A stretch of 64,000 bases of DNA from PRS1 sp965250265 (GCA_965250265.1 CBDFNO010000014.1:496001-560000), one strand, 5' to 3'. Counted from the stretch's first letter, positions 1 through 9,214 are shown. Made by a program: numbers and translations. The notes: generated by a model from the sequence alone, not told the origin.

Positions 1-200
1 TTGGTGTAATTGCTTTAACTCCTTTATTCACTGACCAAAATAAAACTCATAATAATATTCATAATGAGCAAATATCAAAACTAATAAAGCTACAAGAACA
101 AAACACCATATTAATATCTGAATTGTCATCCAATTTGAACGACCTGAATCATCAAGTGCAAACTTTGGAGAAACAAATTCAAGAAACTTCCAAAAATTAA
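1..200 (+). CDS. C-terminal part of repeated-cassette membrane/coiled-coil protein
   Basis: The frame from base 3 to TAA at 198-200 encodes the last 66 residues of the 129-aa protein seen whole at 12613-13002: the end of a transmembrane segment followed by a heptad-rich segment ending ETSKN. Whether this copy is intact or carries the frameshift of the later copies cannot be seen because the relevant bases are left of the window. Confidence 0.6.
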   Translation, partial: GVIALTPLFTDQNKTHNNIHNEQISKLIKLQEQNTILISELSSNLNDLNHQVQTLEKQIQETSKN

Positions 201-238
201 ATTTATTCATCATTAATATTTATTTAGGTTATTGCGTG

Positions 239-264
239 ATTGACATGGTTTCGTGAATGTCAAT
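239..264. repeat. 8-bp hairpin inside the repeated cassette
   Basis: ATTGACAT and ATGTCAAT form a perfect 8-bp stem around a 10-base loop, downstream of the small gene and upstream of the attC. It is the same in all six copies. It lacks a U-tract, so it is not a standard terminator; role unknown. Confidence 0.5.
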
Positions 265-379
265 AACACCTGTACTTTCTTTTACTATTTACTATGTTTT
301 AAAAAGATGTTCATTACTAATAGTTTTATTTATTAAGAACAGTGCTTTTATGGATTTTAAAAAAAATTACTATATTACT

Positions 380-517
380 GTTGCTAACACTGTGTATAAT
401 TAATTGCTACGCAATTGGGCTATTATTTTGTTTTTCGCTTACTTGTTCTCGGTATTTTAAAACAAGTTTTAAATCCCTACACAAACGCAAAAAATCATAC
501 ACGGCGAACGTTAGCCA
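380..517 (+). repeat. attC-like site 1 (of repeated cassette copy 1)
   Basis: R'' GTTGCTAAC 380-388, L'' GTGTAT 392-397, L' ATACAC 497-502, cut G510^TT. R'' is complementary to the TTAGCAAC that opens every complete copy of this cassette. Confidence 0.85.
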
Positions 518-542
518 CAAGCTGAAAACCCACCGCACAAAT

Positions 543-596
543 AGCACATTTGCAATTCGCACCGACCGACCCACAACCCAAAATTGCAAAAGAGCT
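543..596 (+). repeat. Left 54-bp direct repeat flanking the RM genes
   Basis: Begins AGCACATTTGCA and ends AAAAGAGCT. It matches 5628-5681 at 43 of 54 positions without gaps. The pair brackets the regulator, RM and methyltransferase genes. Confidence 0.75.
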
Positions 597-643
597 ATTT
601 TTTCCCACCCCGCCAGTATGAAAATCCAAAAAAGATTCTTAAT

Positions 644-674
644 TTTGGACAAATATTGTCCTGAAATAATTTTC
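644..674 (+). promoter_or_regulatory. Promoter with overlapping operator for the RM regulator
   Basis: TTTG at 644-647, a 19-base spacer and TAATTTTC at 667-674 fit the Bacteroidota promoter pattern with one mismatch. A perfect inverted repeat, GGACAAATATTGTCC (647-661), overlaps the -33 box. Inferred: operator for the XRE protein encoded 30 bases downstream, giving autoregulation as in known C-protein systems. Confidence 0.6.
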
Positions 675-690
675 AAGAATAAAGAAGGTA

Positions 691-1023
691 ATGACAGCAA
701 AAGAATCGTTTGGAGAACATATCAGAGCATTAAGGGAAAACCAAAAACTTCCACTTAGGAAAGTTGCAGCAGCATTGGACATTGACCCCTCTACGTTGAG
801 TAAAATTGAACGTGGAGAACGAACTGCTAATAAAGAAATGTTACCGCTATTAGCCGACTTATTCAGCGAAAGCGAAGAAGAGTTAGGACTTATACTAATG
901 AGTGATAAAGTGGCTTACGACTTGGTGCAAGAAGAAAATCCAGACCAAATTCTAAAGGTTGCCGAAGAAAAAATTAAATACTTAAAAAACAAGAATCTTC
1001 AACAAGGTTCGCTTGACTTATAG
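691..1023 (+). CDS. XRE-family HTH regulator (RM controller-like protein)
   Basis: 110 aa. Residues about 8-62 form a Cro/C1-type helix-turn-helix (RKVAAALDIDPSTLSKIERG is the recognition region), followed by a charged helical tail. It is the first gene of the RM cassette, 2 bases ahead of the type IIG-like gene. Small XRE proteins in this position usually act as controllers that time restriction relative to methylation. The palindrome 30 bases upstream of the start is a plausible binding site. DNA binding is a family inference. Confidence 0.85.
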   Translation: MTAKESFGEHIRALRENQKLPLRKVAAALDIDPSTLSKIERGERTANKEMLPLLADLFSESEEELGLILMSDKVAYDLVQEENPDQILKVAEEKIKYLKNKNLQQGSLDL

Positions 1024-1025
1024 CC

Positions 1026-4004
1026 ATGACGATAAAAGACCTTGTTCAAAAATATCACGCAAACAGAGATGCTTACTTAAAAGCAGACTACAACGAAACA
1101 CAGTTGCGTACCGATTTCTTAGACCCTTTATTTGAAATGTTGGGTTGGGATATCAAAAACAATCAGGGAAAACCGACCAACGAAAGGGAAGTTTTAGTTG
1201 AAGAAGCTTTAAAGGAAGATGCAAGCAGTAACACGAAAAAACCCGATTACACTTTCCGACTTTTTTCAGAACGAAAATTCTTTTTGGAGGCTAAGAAACC
1301 TCATGTGAAAATTGATTCTGACCCTGAACCTGCAAAGCAAGTTCGCAGATATGGATTTACAGCTAAACTCAAAATATCTGTCCTTTCCAACTTTGAGCAC
1401 CTAGCCATTTATGACTGCTCTCAAAAAGTAGATAAAGACGATTCTGCTACGAAAGCACGAGTGAAAATTTACCACTACACGGAATACGAGGAAGCCTTTG
1501 AAGAAATTCAAAATCAGCTTAGTCATGAGGCGGTTTACACAGGAGAATTTGATGAAACATGGAAAGAAATTGAAAGTCAACTCAAACTTTCCAGTGTTGA
1601 TGATTTATTCCTGCAACAAATCAACGAATGGCGTTTAATTCTTGGACAAGAAATCTACTCCCACCAAAACCAGTTAGATGAAGCCCAGTTAAACGACATT
1701 GTTCAAAGCTATATCAACAGTATTATTTTCCTTCGAGTATGTGAAGACAGGAATATTGAGGTTTATAAAACACTCCTGAACTTTGCCGACAATGAAGATT
1801 TTAATGCACTCATTCATAAATTCAGGGAAGCCGACAAAAAATACAATGCAGGGCTTTTCAACCACACGTTGACCGAAGAAATAATTTCCAACAATAGTTC
1901 AGCTTTTTGGACGATAATTAAACAACTTTATTTTCCTGAAAGCACCTATTCGTTTGTTGTTTTTGCTTCCGATATTCTCGGAAATATCTATGAAATTTTC
2001 CTTGGGGAACAACTTAAAATCAATAACGGAGAAATCACTCTTGAAAAGAAACCCGAACACATTGACAGGGACATTGTAACCACACCTACGTTTATCATTC
2101 AAGACATTCTTAGAGAAACAGTCGCAAAACATTGCGAAGGAAAAACCGACACAGAAATACTGCAATCCACTTTTGCTGATATTGCATGTGGCTCAGGAGC
2201 TTTTTTGCTCGAAACGTACCAATTGTTACACGACACTTTAGTGGATTACTATTTAAAAAACAATCCTGATGAGTTGATACAGACAGCTATCAGTTCTTAC
2301 AAGCTAAAATTTGAAACCAAACGACAACTTTTAACCAACTGTATTTTCGGAGTTGACAAAGATTACAATGCTGTTGAAGCTTGTAAATTCGGTTTACTAT
2401 TGAAATTACTTGAAAACGAAGACAACAACACTATTCCAACGCCTGCCCTTCCAAATTTAGATGCAAACATTTATTTTGGAAACAGCCTTTTGGATTCTGA
2501 AAAAACGTCCGCTGAAAACCAGCGAGATATTAACCCTTATGATTTTGGCGAAACCAAGTTTGACGTAATTGTAGGGAATCCGCCTTATTTGGCAACCGAA
2601 CACATGAAGCAATTCACACCACTGGAATTGCTTTTATATAAAACGCATTATCAGTCAGCTTACAAACAGTTTGATAAATATTTCTTGTTCATTGAAAGAG
2701 GTTTGGATTTACTCAAACCAAATGGACTTTTCGGATATATTGTTCCAAGTAAATTCACTAAAGTAGGAGCAGGAAAAAAGTTAAGAGAGTTCTTAGCTTC
2801 TAAGAAAGGAGTCGAACAAATTATCTCGTTTGGAGCAAATCAGGTTTTTCAAGATAAAACAACTTACACTTGCTTGTTAATCCTGAAAAAGACCGAACAG
2901 GAACACCTGAAATATTTGGAGATTCAATCTTTAAAAGATTGGAAAACCAGAAATATAGCTCCTCACAATTACGATACCATAGAGTTTGAAAATCTTGATA
3001 ATGATGGTTGGACATTGGTTCCAGGTGACTTGAAACCCATTTATGAATCCATTGAAAACCAATCTGAAACTTTAGGATCGCTGATTGGTTCTGAAAACAT
3101 ATACAATGGCATTCAAACCAGTGCTAATAACATTTACATTCATGCGGCAACAAATCAGGACGAACAATTCTACTATTTCCGAAAAGATGGTACAGATTGG
3201 AAAATAGAAAAAGAACTAACCCGTCCTTATTTTAAAACGTCTAGCGGAACTGACAACCTGAATACTTATCGCCCTTTCTCGCCCAATGCTTTTGTTATCT
3301 ATCCTTATCTGAAAATGGATGAAAGTGTTCAGTTTGTTGAAATTGAACAGTTGGAATCAGATTATCCGAATGCTTTTGCTTATCTGAGTCACTATAAAGC
3401 AATTTTAAATAATCCGAAAAGAGATATTAAGCCAACACCTGAAACGGAAAATGAATGGTACAGGTATGGACGACACCAAAGTCTGGACAAATGTGATGTT
3501 CCTGCAAAAATCATAGTTGGCGTTCTTTCGCAAGGAAACAAATACGCCATTGACTATTATGGAACGCTGATTTCTTCAGGAGGAACAGCAGGTTATTGTA
3601 TGATTACTTTACCTAGCAATTTCCCTTATTCCATTTTTTACGTTCAAGCACTTTTAAACTCAAAATATTTAGAATGGTTCTCTGCTCTCAATGGGGAAGT
3701 TTTCAGAGGCGGATATATTGCTCGGGGAACGAAAGTTTTGAAAAAACTACCTATTCGAGTAATAGACTTTGAAAATAAATCTGAAAAAGAACTGCACGAT
3801 AAAATAGCTTCACTTCAAGAAGCATTAATTCAATTACAAGGTCAAATAGACCAAAACGCAGGAAACCAAAGAGAACTCATTCCGCTTCAACGTCAGTTCG
3901 ACAACAAGAAAACTGAATTAGACGAAGCACTAAAATCATTGTTTAACTTGGGAGAAGATGATAATCTGATTCCTTTAATTTCCGAATTGTATGCAGCTCA
4001 TTAA
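1026..4004 (+). CDS. Type IIG-like restriction enzyme/adenine methyltransferase
   Basis: 992 aa. The N-terminal nuclease has P73-D74 and E88-A-K90, a PD-(D/E)xK arrangement. The central methyltransferase shows motif I ADIACGSGAF (384-393) and motif IV NPPY (518-521), typical of N6-adenine methylation. The C-terminal third resembles the TaqI/Eco57I target-recognition region and ends in a coiled coil (about 925-970). Size and order fit single-chain type IIG enzymes. It starts 2 bases after the regulator, and its last 14 bases overlap the next gene. Recognition sequence not predictable from sequence alone. Confidence 0.87.
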   Translation: MTIKDLVQKYHANRDAYLKADYNETQLRTDFLDPLFEMLGWDIKNNQGKPTNEREVLVEEALKEDASSNTKKPDYTFRLFSERKFFLEAKKPHVKIDSDPEPAKQVRRYGFTAKLKISVLSNFEHLAIYDCSQKVDKDDSATKARVKIYHYTEYEEAFEEIQNQLSHEAVYTGEFDETWKEIESQLKLSSVDDLFLQQINEWRLILGQEIYSHQNQLDEAQLNDIVQSYINSIIFLRVCEDRNIEVYKTLLNFADNEDFNALIHKFREADKKYNAGLFNHTLTEEIISNNSSAFWTIIKQLYFPESTYSFVVFASDILGNIYEIFLGEQLKINNGEITLEKKPEHIDRDIVTTPTFIIQDILRETVAKHCEGKTDTEILQSTFADIACGSGAFLLETYQLLHDTLVDYYLKNNPDELIQTAISSYKLKFETKRQLLTNCIFGVDKDYNAVEACKFGLLLKLLENEDNNTIPTPALPNLDANIYFGNSLLDSEKTSAENQRDINPYDFGETKFDVIVGNPPYLATEHMKQFTPLELLLYKTHYQSAYKQFDKYFLFIERGLDLLKPNGLFGYIVPSKFTKVGAGKKLREFLASKKGVEQIISFGANQVFQDKTTYTCLLILKKTEQEHLKYLEIQSLKDWKTRNIAPHNYDTIEFENLDNDGWTLVPGDLKPIYESIENQSETLGSLIGSENIYNGIQTSANNIYIHAATNQDEQFYYFRKDGTDWKIEKELTRPYFKTSSGTDNLNTYRPFSPNAFVIYPYLKMDESVQFVEIEQLESDYPNAFAYLSHYKAILNNPKRDIKPTPETENEWYRYGRHQSLDKCDVPAKIIVGVLSQGNKYAIDYYGTLISSGGTAGYCMITLPSNFPYSIFYVQALLNSKYLEWFSALNGEVFRGGYIARGTKVLKKLPIRVIDFENKSEKELHDKIASLQEALIQLQGQIDQNAGNQRELIPLQRQFDNKKTELDEALKSLFNLGEDDNLIPLISELYAAH

Positions 4005-5598
4005 AAATGCGTCAGAAGAGAAGCTAAGGGGTGGATTTTACACCCCCAACCCTATTGCAGCCTTTATCTTAAAATGGGCTTTCAATGGCAATAAAGAACT
4101 GGACATACTTGAACCAAGTTGTGGTGATGGCGTGTTTTTAGAAGAAATTCAAAAAGGAAACTATCAATACAACTCTGTAACAGCCATTGAGTTTGATGAG
4201 ATTGAAGCGGAAAAATCAAAAAATATTGGCTTAGCTAATTCGCAAGTAATTCACTCCGATTTTCACGATTTCTGTATAAATACAGAACAGCGATTTGATT
4301 TAGTTATAGGCAATCCGCCTTACATACGTTATCAATATTTCAATAAAGAACAACAGCAATTTGCTGCTGACATTTTTGGAAAAGCGGATTTGAAATATTC
4401 AAAACTTACCAATGCCTGGGTTTCCTTTGTGGTTGGTTCTTCCCTACTTTTAAAAGAGCAAGGGAAAATTGGTTTTGTGCTTCCTGCCGAAATATTACAG
4501 GTTTCTTATGCTCAAACATTACGTGAGTTTTTGGCTCACTTTTACAACAAAATCAACATTGTTTCTTTTGAAAAACTGGTTTTCCCTGACATTCAGCAAG
4601 AAGTTGTTTTATTGCTTTGCGAAAAGAACAATTCTAAAACACACTTGATTGAACACTTAGAATTAAGGGATGCAGATGAACTTCAAAAATTGAACGTTGC
4701 TAAACTAAAAAGCCCGAAAAAGAAAATTGATTTTAAATCCAATAAATGGACATTCTACTTTCTTGACCAAAAGGAAATTGACTTCTTAGAAAGACTTCAA
4801 GAAAATCAACAGATTTCAAAACTTGGTGAGTATGCAAAAGTTGAAGTAGGAATTACCACAGGTTCTAATCCGTTCTTTACCGTTCCACTTTCAACGGTCC
4901 AGTTTTACAATTTAGAAAAGTATGCCAAACCTTTGGTTGGTAGAAGTGTTCAAGTGCCTAGTGCTATTTTCACGCAAAAAGATTGGCAGAAGAACCGTGC
5001 AATGGAAGCCCGAACCCATTTACTGGCTTTCCCAAAAATGGCAGACTTAAATGGTTCTATCGGGGCAAGAGATTACATAGCTTGGGGAGAAGAACAAAAG
5101 ATAAATGAGGGGTACAAGTGTAGAATCCGAGACGAATGGCAAATTGTGCCTTCTTTGAGAATTTCGGACGCTCTTTTCATTCGTAGAAACAACCTTTATC
5201 CCAAACTTATTATCAACGAAGCGGAAGCATATACAACAGACACCATGCACCGTGTAACGGTAAAACCAAATGCAGAAATCAAAGCCCTAACAGCAAGTTA
5301 TTACAACTCTTTGTCTTTGGCATTTTCAGAAATATGTGGTAGAAGTCATGGTGGAGGCGTTTTGGAACTCATGCCTAATGAAGTTGAAGAAATACTGCTT
5401 CCTTACAATGCAAATAATGCTGACTTACTGCCTGAAATAGACAAAATGATTCGGGCAAAAAAGGATATTTCCGAAATCCTTAAAATCACGAATCAAAATA
5501 TTCTAAAAGAGAATTTTGGGTTCAACGATTCAGAAATTGAATTGGCAGACAGCATTTGGAGGAAATTATCGAAACGTAGATTAAATAGGGGGAAATGA
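3991..5598 (+). CDS. Eco57I/TaqI-like N6-adenine DNA methyltransferase
   Basis: 535 aa. FYTPNPIAAFI near the start is the usual SAM-binding entry, followed by motif I EPSCGDG (41-47) and motif IV NPPY (108-111). The C-terminal half has target-recognition character (RSHGGGVLELMPNEVEE). No nuclease motif is visible. It overlaps the type IIG-like gene by 14 bases, so the two are co-translated. It probably supplies protective methylation, perhaps of the second strand of an asymmetric site. It ends before the right flanking repeat. Confidence 0.87.
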   Translation: MQLIKNASEEKLRGGFYTPNPIAAFILKWAFNGNKELDILEPSCGDGVFLEEIQKGNYQYNSVTAIEFDEIEAEKSKNIGLANSQVIHSDFHDFCINTEQRFDLVIGNPPYIRYQYFNKEQQQFAADIFGKADLKYSKLTNAWVSFVVGSSLLLKEQGKIGFVLPAEILQVSYAQTLREFLAHFYNKINIVSFEKLVFPDIQQEVVLLLCEKNNSKTHLIEHLELRDADELQKLNVAKLKSPKKKIDFKSNKWTFYFLDQKEIDFLERLQENQQISKLGEYAKVEVGITTGSNPFFTVPLSTVQFYNLEKYAKPLVGRSVQVPSAIFTQKDWQKNRAMEARTHLLAFPKMADLNGSIGARDYIAWGEEQKINEGYKCRIRDEWQIVPSLRISDALFIRRNNLYPKLIINEAEAYTTDTMHRVTVKPNAEIKALTASYYNSLSLAFSEICGRSHGGGVLELMPNEVEEILLPYNANNADLLPEIDKMIRAKKDISEILKITNQNILKENFGFNDSEIELADSIWRKLSKRRLNRGK

Positions 5599-5627
5599 TT
5601 ATGGAAAGAAGCCTCCCCACAGGTGCA

Positions 5628-5681
5628 AGCACATTTGCAGGTCGCACATGCCAACACACAACCAAAACCTACAAAAGAGCT
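5628..5681 (+). repeat. Right 54-bp direct repeat flanking the RM genes
   Basis: Partner of 543-596 with the same length and end motifs. It lies between the methyltransferase stop and the cassette's attC. Confidence 0.75.
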
Positions 5682-5713
5682 TACACCTTATCCAACGCTG
5701 AAAAAGAAAGCCA

Positions 5714-5784
5714 GTGGCTAACAAGGTATATAGTGCATAGCTTCCTAACGTCAGCTACGACACCATATACAGACCGTTATGCCC
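5714..5784 (+). repeat. attC-like site 2
   Basis: R'' GTGGCTAAC 5714-5722, L'' GTATAT, L' ATATAC, cut G5776^TT. Short variable part (about 35 bp). Confidence 0.85.
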
Positions 5785-5814
5785 AATTAAAAACAAGAGA
5801 CGAAAAGCGATAGA

Positions 5815-7941
5815 ATGAACGAATTAGTATCCTTCAAGAATATATTTAAAGACCGAATATTTAAAATCCCAGACTACCAAAGAGGTTATGCCTGGACTAC
5901 AAGACAATTAAAGGATTTTTGGGAGGATGTTGTTAATTTACCTCCTGACAGATTTCACTATACTGGACTTTTATCGCTAAAAATGGTTGATAAAACAGTT
6001 TGGGACAGGTGGAATGATGAACGCTGGCTAATTGAAGATAGAGGCTATAAACCCTTTCATATTGTGGACGGTCAACAAAGACTAACAACATTTGTAATAT
6101 TTATTCAAGCAATTTCGGAATTACTAAAAAGTCTTCCAGAAAACAAGAACAAAAAAGAAGACGAAATATATTTAGGCTCTTTTAGTTTAAAAGCCATTAA
6201 AGAAGAATATTTAGTAATTGAAAGACCACCTCAGTTTATTATTAGAACATACAAATTCGGCTATGAAATTGATAATCCAAGCTTTCAATTTTTAAAACAC
6301 CGAATTTATAACGAGCCAAATAGCGGAACCATTCAAGAGACATTCTACACATTAAACCTTGAAAATTCCAAAAGCTTTTTTACTGAAAACCTCGCAAATT
6401 TCTATAATGAATATGGCTTGTCAGAAATCGAAGCGTTATTCAAAAAACTAACCCAAAACTTGATGTTCAATGTTTATGAAATAAGTGATGACTTTGATGT
6501 TTTTGTCGCTTTTGAAACAATGAACAACAGAGGTAAGAAATTATCAAATCTTGAACTCTTAAAGAATAGATTAATCTATTTGACTACTTTATATGATGAA
6601 AATCAACTAAAAACTGATGAACGAATTTCACTCAGAGAAAAAATTAATGATGCTTGGAAAGAAGTGTATTTTCAATTAGGACGCAACAAACAGAAACCTC
6701 TAAATGATGATGATTTTTTGGTTGCTCATTGGATTATGTACTTTCAATATTCAAGAGAAAAAGGAGATGATTATATACGTTTTCTCTTGGAGCAAAAATT
6801 TACACCTCAAAATATCTATTTAAAGAAAGAAGTAAAATTAAGTTCCCTCCAAGACTTTGAGGAAATACGAGAAGATGAAGAAACAGACCAAGAAGAAGTT
6901 GAAACTAACGGATTAGACGAAAAGACAATATTACTCTCTAAATTATCCCCAAAAGAAATAGAGGAATATGTTAATAGCTTGAAATCCGCAGCAGTTCATT
7001 GGTACAACACACATAATCCATTAAATAATTCTGCATTAACAAAAAAAGAAAGTCTTTGGATTGACCGACTTAATAGAATTGGTATTATCTATTTTAGACC
7101 ATTAGTAACTGTATCATTTCTTTCAAAAGAAATTGATTCAAAACAAAGGATAAAGCTTTTCACAGCAATTGAACGTTTCATTTTTATAACTTTTCGTTTA
7201 AGTCGAGCATTTTCAACATATCGAAATAGTGAGTTTTATAGAGCCGCAAGACAACTTAGAAATAATGAACTAACTGTTGATTTAATAATTGAAAGGCTTG
7301 AAGAAAGAATGGATTATTGTTTTGATACGACAGAAGATTCTGACGAAACTTTTTTTGATTACACCGATTTCCAAAAATTTATTGATAAAAAATTTAAAAG
7401 AGGTGGAGGGTTCTATTACTGGAATGGATTACGTTACTTCCTATATGAATATGAAATGGGAAAAGTAAGAAAACGGGGCAGTCAAAAAATAGACTGGAAT
7501 CTTTTTGTAAAAGGAGAGAAAGACAAAGTTTCAATAGAGCATATTTACCCACAAACGCCAACTGACAAATGCTGGAAAAATAGTTTCAAAGGACAGAAAA
7601 AATCTAATAAAACACTTTTTCAAGGAACTTTAGGGAATTTATTACCGCTTTCCCAAAGCATAAATTCAAGCATACAAAACGACTGTTTCAAGGACAAGAA
7701 AAACCCTAAGTATAATGATAAAAAGGAAAAAATAAGACAAGGATTTTCAGATGGTTCACATTCAGAAATTGAAGTTTCAGTATATGATGAATGGACACCA
7801 GAAACTATTCTTGAAAGAGGTATCAAACTACTTGAATTTATGGAAGAACGTTGGGATTTGAAATTTGAAAATGACTATGCAAAAGCAGAGTTGTTGTTCT
7901 TGGAATTTATGTTGCCTGAAGACGAAAATGAAAGCGAATAA
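5815..7941 (+). CDS. GmrSD-like DUF262/DUF1524 protein (probable type IV restriction)
   Basis: 708 aa. The N-terminal DUF262 has YQRGYAW (21-27) and DGQQR (85-89), the latter implicated in NTP hydrolysis in GmrS-like domains. The motif NNRGKKLS follows around residue 237. The C-terminal DUF1524 is an HNH-type nuclease with SIEHIYPQ (573-580) and LGNLLPL. GmrSD enzymes cleave modified phage DNA, so a defence role is likely, and the gene directly follows the RM cassette. It sits alone in cassette 3 (5777-8091), 38 bases after the crossover point, and its attC matches its own start box perfectly. Confidence 0.88.
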   Translation: MNELVSFKNIFKDRIFKIPDYQRGYAWTTRQLKDFWEDVVNLPPDRFHYTGLLSLKMVDKTVWDRWNDERWLIEDRGYKPFHIVDGQQRLTTFVIFIQAISELLKSLPENKNKKEDEIYLGSFSLKAIKEEYLVIERPPQFIIRTYKFGYEIDNPSFQFLKHRIYNEPNSGTIQETFYTLNLENSKSFFTENLANFYNEYGLSEIEALFKKLTQNLMFNVYEISDDFDVFVAFETMNNRGKKLSNLELLKNRLIYLTTLYDENQLKTDERISLREKINDAWKEVYFQLGRNKQKPLNDDDFLVAHWIMYFQYSREKGDDYIRFLLEQKFTPQNIYLKKEVKLSSLQDFEEIREDEETDQEEVETNGLDEKTILLSKLSPKEIEEYVNSLKSAAVHWYNTHNPLNNSALTKKESLWIDRLNRIGIIYFRPLVTVSFLSKEIDSKQRIKLFTAIERFIFITFRLSRAFSTYRNSEFYRAARQLRNNELTVDLIIERLEERMDYCFDTTEDSDETFFDYTDFQKFIDKKFKRGGGFYYWNGLRYFLYEYEMGKVRKRGSQKIDWNLFVKGEKDKVSIEHIYPQTPTDKCWKNSFKGQKKSNKTLFQGTLGNLLPLSQSINSSIQNDCFKDKKNPKYNDKKEKIRQGFSDGSHSEIEVSVYDEWTPETILERGIKLLEFMEERWDLKFENDYAKAELLFLEFMLPEDENESE

Positions 7942-7964
7942 CTAAACAAAAAAAAATGAAAAAA

Positions 7965-8099
7965 GGGCATAACACGGTGTATAGTTAATGGCGGTTTTGT
8001 GTTGAAATTCAATGTTTTAGCATTTAATAAAACAAGGTGCTAATCCGAAAGTTAAGTGCTTCGAAATCCGCCACTAACCATACACAGACCGTTGGGTGT
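7965..8099 (+). repeat. attC-like site 3
   Basis: R'' GGGCATAAC 7965-7973 is the exact complement of the cassette start GTTATGCCC; L'' GGTGTAT; L' ATACAC; cut G8091^TT. Confidence 0.85.
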
Positions 8100-8117
8100 A
8101 ATTAAAAAAACGAACAT

Positions 8118-8582
8118 TTGAACTCAAAAACATTCGAAGAAAGGGTTAAACAATATGAATCAATTTTAAATGAGCATATTGAAAACAAAACGACTTTGAT
8201 TGAAAACGATTGGTTTCTAATTGAACCTCTGAACGAAAATGATTCTGAAATTTCAATCAGGTTTTTGTTTGATGAAATAAGAGTTGGAATTGGAATGGTA
8301 ACTGAATCTTACTCTGATAAATACACAGGATTGGAATTTGAAAAAGGTTTTGAAAAATTCTTAAGACTTATTTCTACTAAAATAAAAAGAGAAGACTTTT
8401 ACAAAGGAAAACATCCTTATAAATCGCATTATACTTTCGAAAATAATGGAGTTTATGAATTGTTCGGAACAGCAATGACTTTTGAATTTCGATTTTGGAA
8501 AAAGCTGATAAAAAAAACAAAAAATCAGAACCCAATAATTGAATCTGAACTGATTATGGAAAAGTTGAACACAATAAAATAA
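8118..8582 (+). CDS. Hypothetical protein, cassette 4
   Basis: 154 aa, TTG start within CATTTGAAC, where many neighbours have CATATGA; no ATG lies nearer the cassette start. No signal peptide or membrane segment. It is acidic at the N-terminus and basic at the C-terminus (KKLIKKTKN), with several aromatic residues. No family recognised. It fills cassette 4 (8092-8712), whose start and end boxes differ at one base. Confidence 0.65.
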   Translation: MNSKTFEERVKQYESILNEHIENKTTLIENDWFLIEPLNENDSEISIRFLFDEIRVGIGMVTESYSDKYTGLEFEKGFEKFLRLISTKIKREDFYKGKHPYKSHYTFENNGVYELFGTAMTFEFRFWKKLIKKTKNQNPIIESELIMEKLNTIK

Positions 8583-8584
8583 CT

Positions 8585-8720
8585 ACACACAACAACGTGT
8601 ATATTTAATTGCTTGCTTCTAGCCTACTTGGAAATTCCTTCGGAATTTCCTCTGGTTCGTTTTCTTTTGTTAACTTAGTTCTTGCCAACGCAACTAACCA
8701 TACACGAACACGTTACCTGC
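8585..8720 (+). repeat. attC-like site 4
   Basis: R'' ACACACAAC 8585-8593, L'' CGTGTAT, inner stem GGAAATTCC/GGAATTTCC around 8630-8650, L' ATACACG, cut G8712^TT. Confidence 0.83.
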
Positions 8721-8734
8721 AAGCTGAAAAACCA

Positions 8735-9214
8735 ATGAAGAACATTCTTAAATTCATAGTTATTATCTGTTTACTTTCTTCCTGTTCAAATCAAGAAAAG
8801 AGAATTATTTTATTGGAAAAGGAATTAAATATTGAATTAGGAAATAATTACAATGTCATTCAAGATGATGATATTTCACATAACGGATTTGAAAGTGATT
8901 ATACATTGATTTTAAAAATTGAGCTTAATAAAACCGATATTGACAGAATTGTGAAACAAATAAAATCTGAACCTTATTTTAATCAACTTGGAAAATTCAA
9001 AAATGAACAAGGAGGAATCACATTAATCGGAAAAGAAAATCATAAGTATTTTGAAAAAGCAACCGATTCTTTAAAAAACACAAAATATAGAGGCAGTTGG
9101 TTTGTAACTAATAAAGGATTTGAATTTGTAGATTTAGGAAATAATATGGAACCAATTGATGCGGAAATAAATTTAACAGAAAACACTCTAAAATTTGAAT
9201 TTAGCCATTTATAA
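8735..9214 (+). CDS. Small lipoprotein, cassette 5
   Basis: 159 aa. The start at 8735 is chosen because it gives a lipoprotein signal with lipobox LSSC (Cys17); an upstream in-frame ATG at 8609 would read through the attC. The mature part is charged and probably globular, with no recognised domain. Likely exported and lipid-anchored. It is the only gene of cassette 5 (8713-9364), whose ends TTACCTGC/GCAGGTAAC match exactly. Confidence 0.75.
   Translation: MKNILKFIVIICLLSSCSNQEKRIILLEKELNIELGNNYNVIQDDDISHNGFESDYTLILKIELNKTDIDRIVKQIKSEPYFNQLGKFKNEQGGITLIGKENHKYFEKATDSLKNTKYRGSWFVTNKGFEFVDLGNNMEPIDAEINLTENTLKFEFSHL

Larger units (their letters stand above)
1..510 (+). repeat. Repeated cassette, copy 1 (partial, 5' end outside window)
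   Basis: The 3' part of the 884/885-bp cassette found in full at 12428, 17878, 19495, 22096 and 26265. It holds the end of the small coiled-coil protein gene (stop at 200), an inverted repeat at 239-264, and the cassette's attC ending at G510. The site that distinguishes intact from frameshifted copies lies outside the window. Confidence 0.93.
511..5776 (+). mobile_element. Cassette 2: three-gene restriction-modification cassette
   Basis: Opens TTAGCCAC and closes with R'' GTGGCTAAC at 5714, an exact 9-bp match to its own start. At 5.3 kb with three genes it is far larger than its neighbours. A 54-bp imperfect direct repeat (about 80% identical) lies near each end (543-596 and 5628-5681), so the RM genes may have been acquired as a separate unit inside a cassette. 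Confidence 0.8.

Noticed and set aside
28..213. 61-aa frame on the - strand, present in all six repeated copies
   Set aside because: It is antisense to the coiled-coil gene and its repetition only reflects the repeated DNA. No start context or family support.
342..758. + frame opening MLLWILKK, which recurs at 13144, 18593, 20210, 22811 and 26980
   Set aside because: It starts at GTG, runs straight through the repeated cassette's attC and continues into whatever cassette follows. It is explained by the repeat, not by a gene.
5595..5813. 72-aa + frame after the methyltransferase gene
   Set aside because: It covers the 54-bp repeat and attC site 2; composition is that of non-coding repeat sequence.
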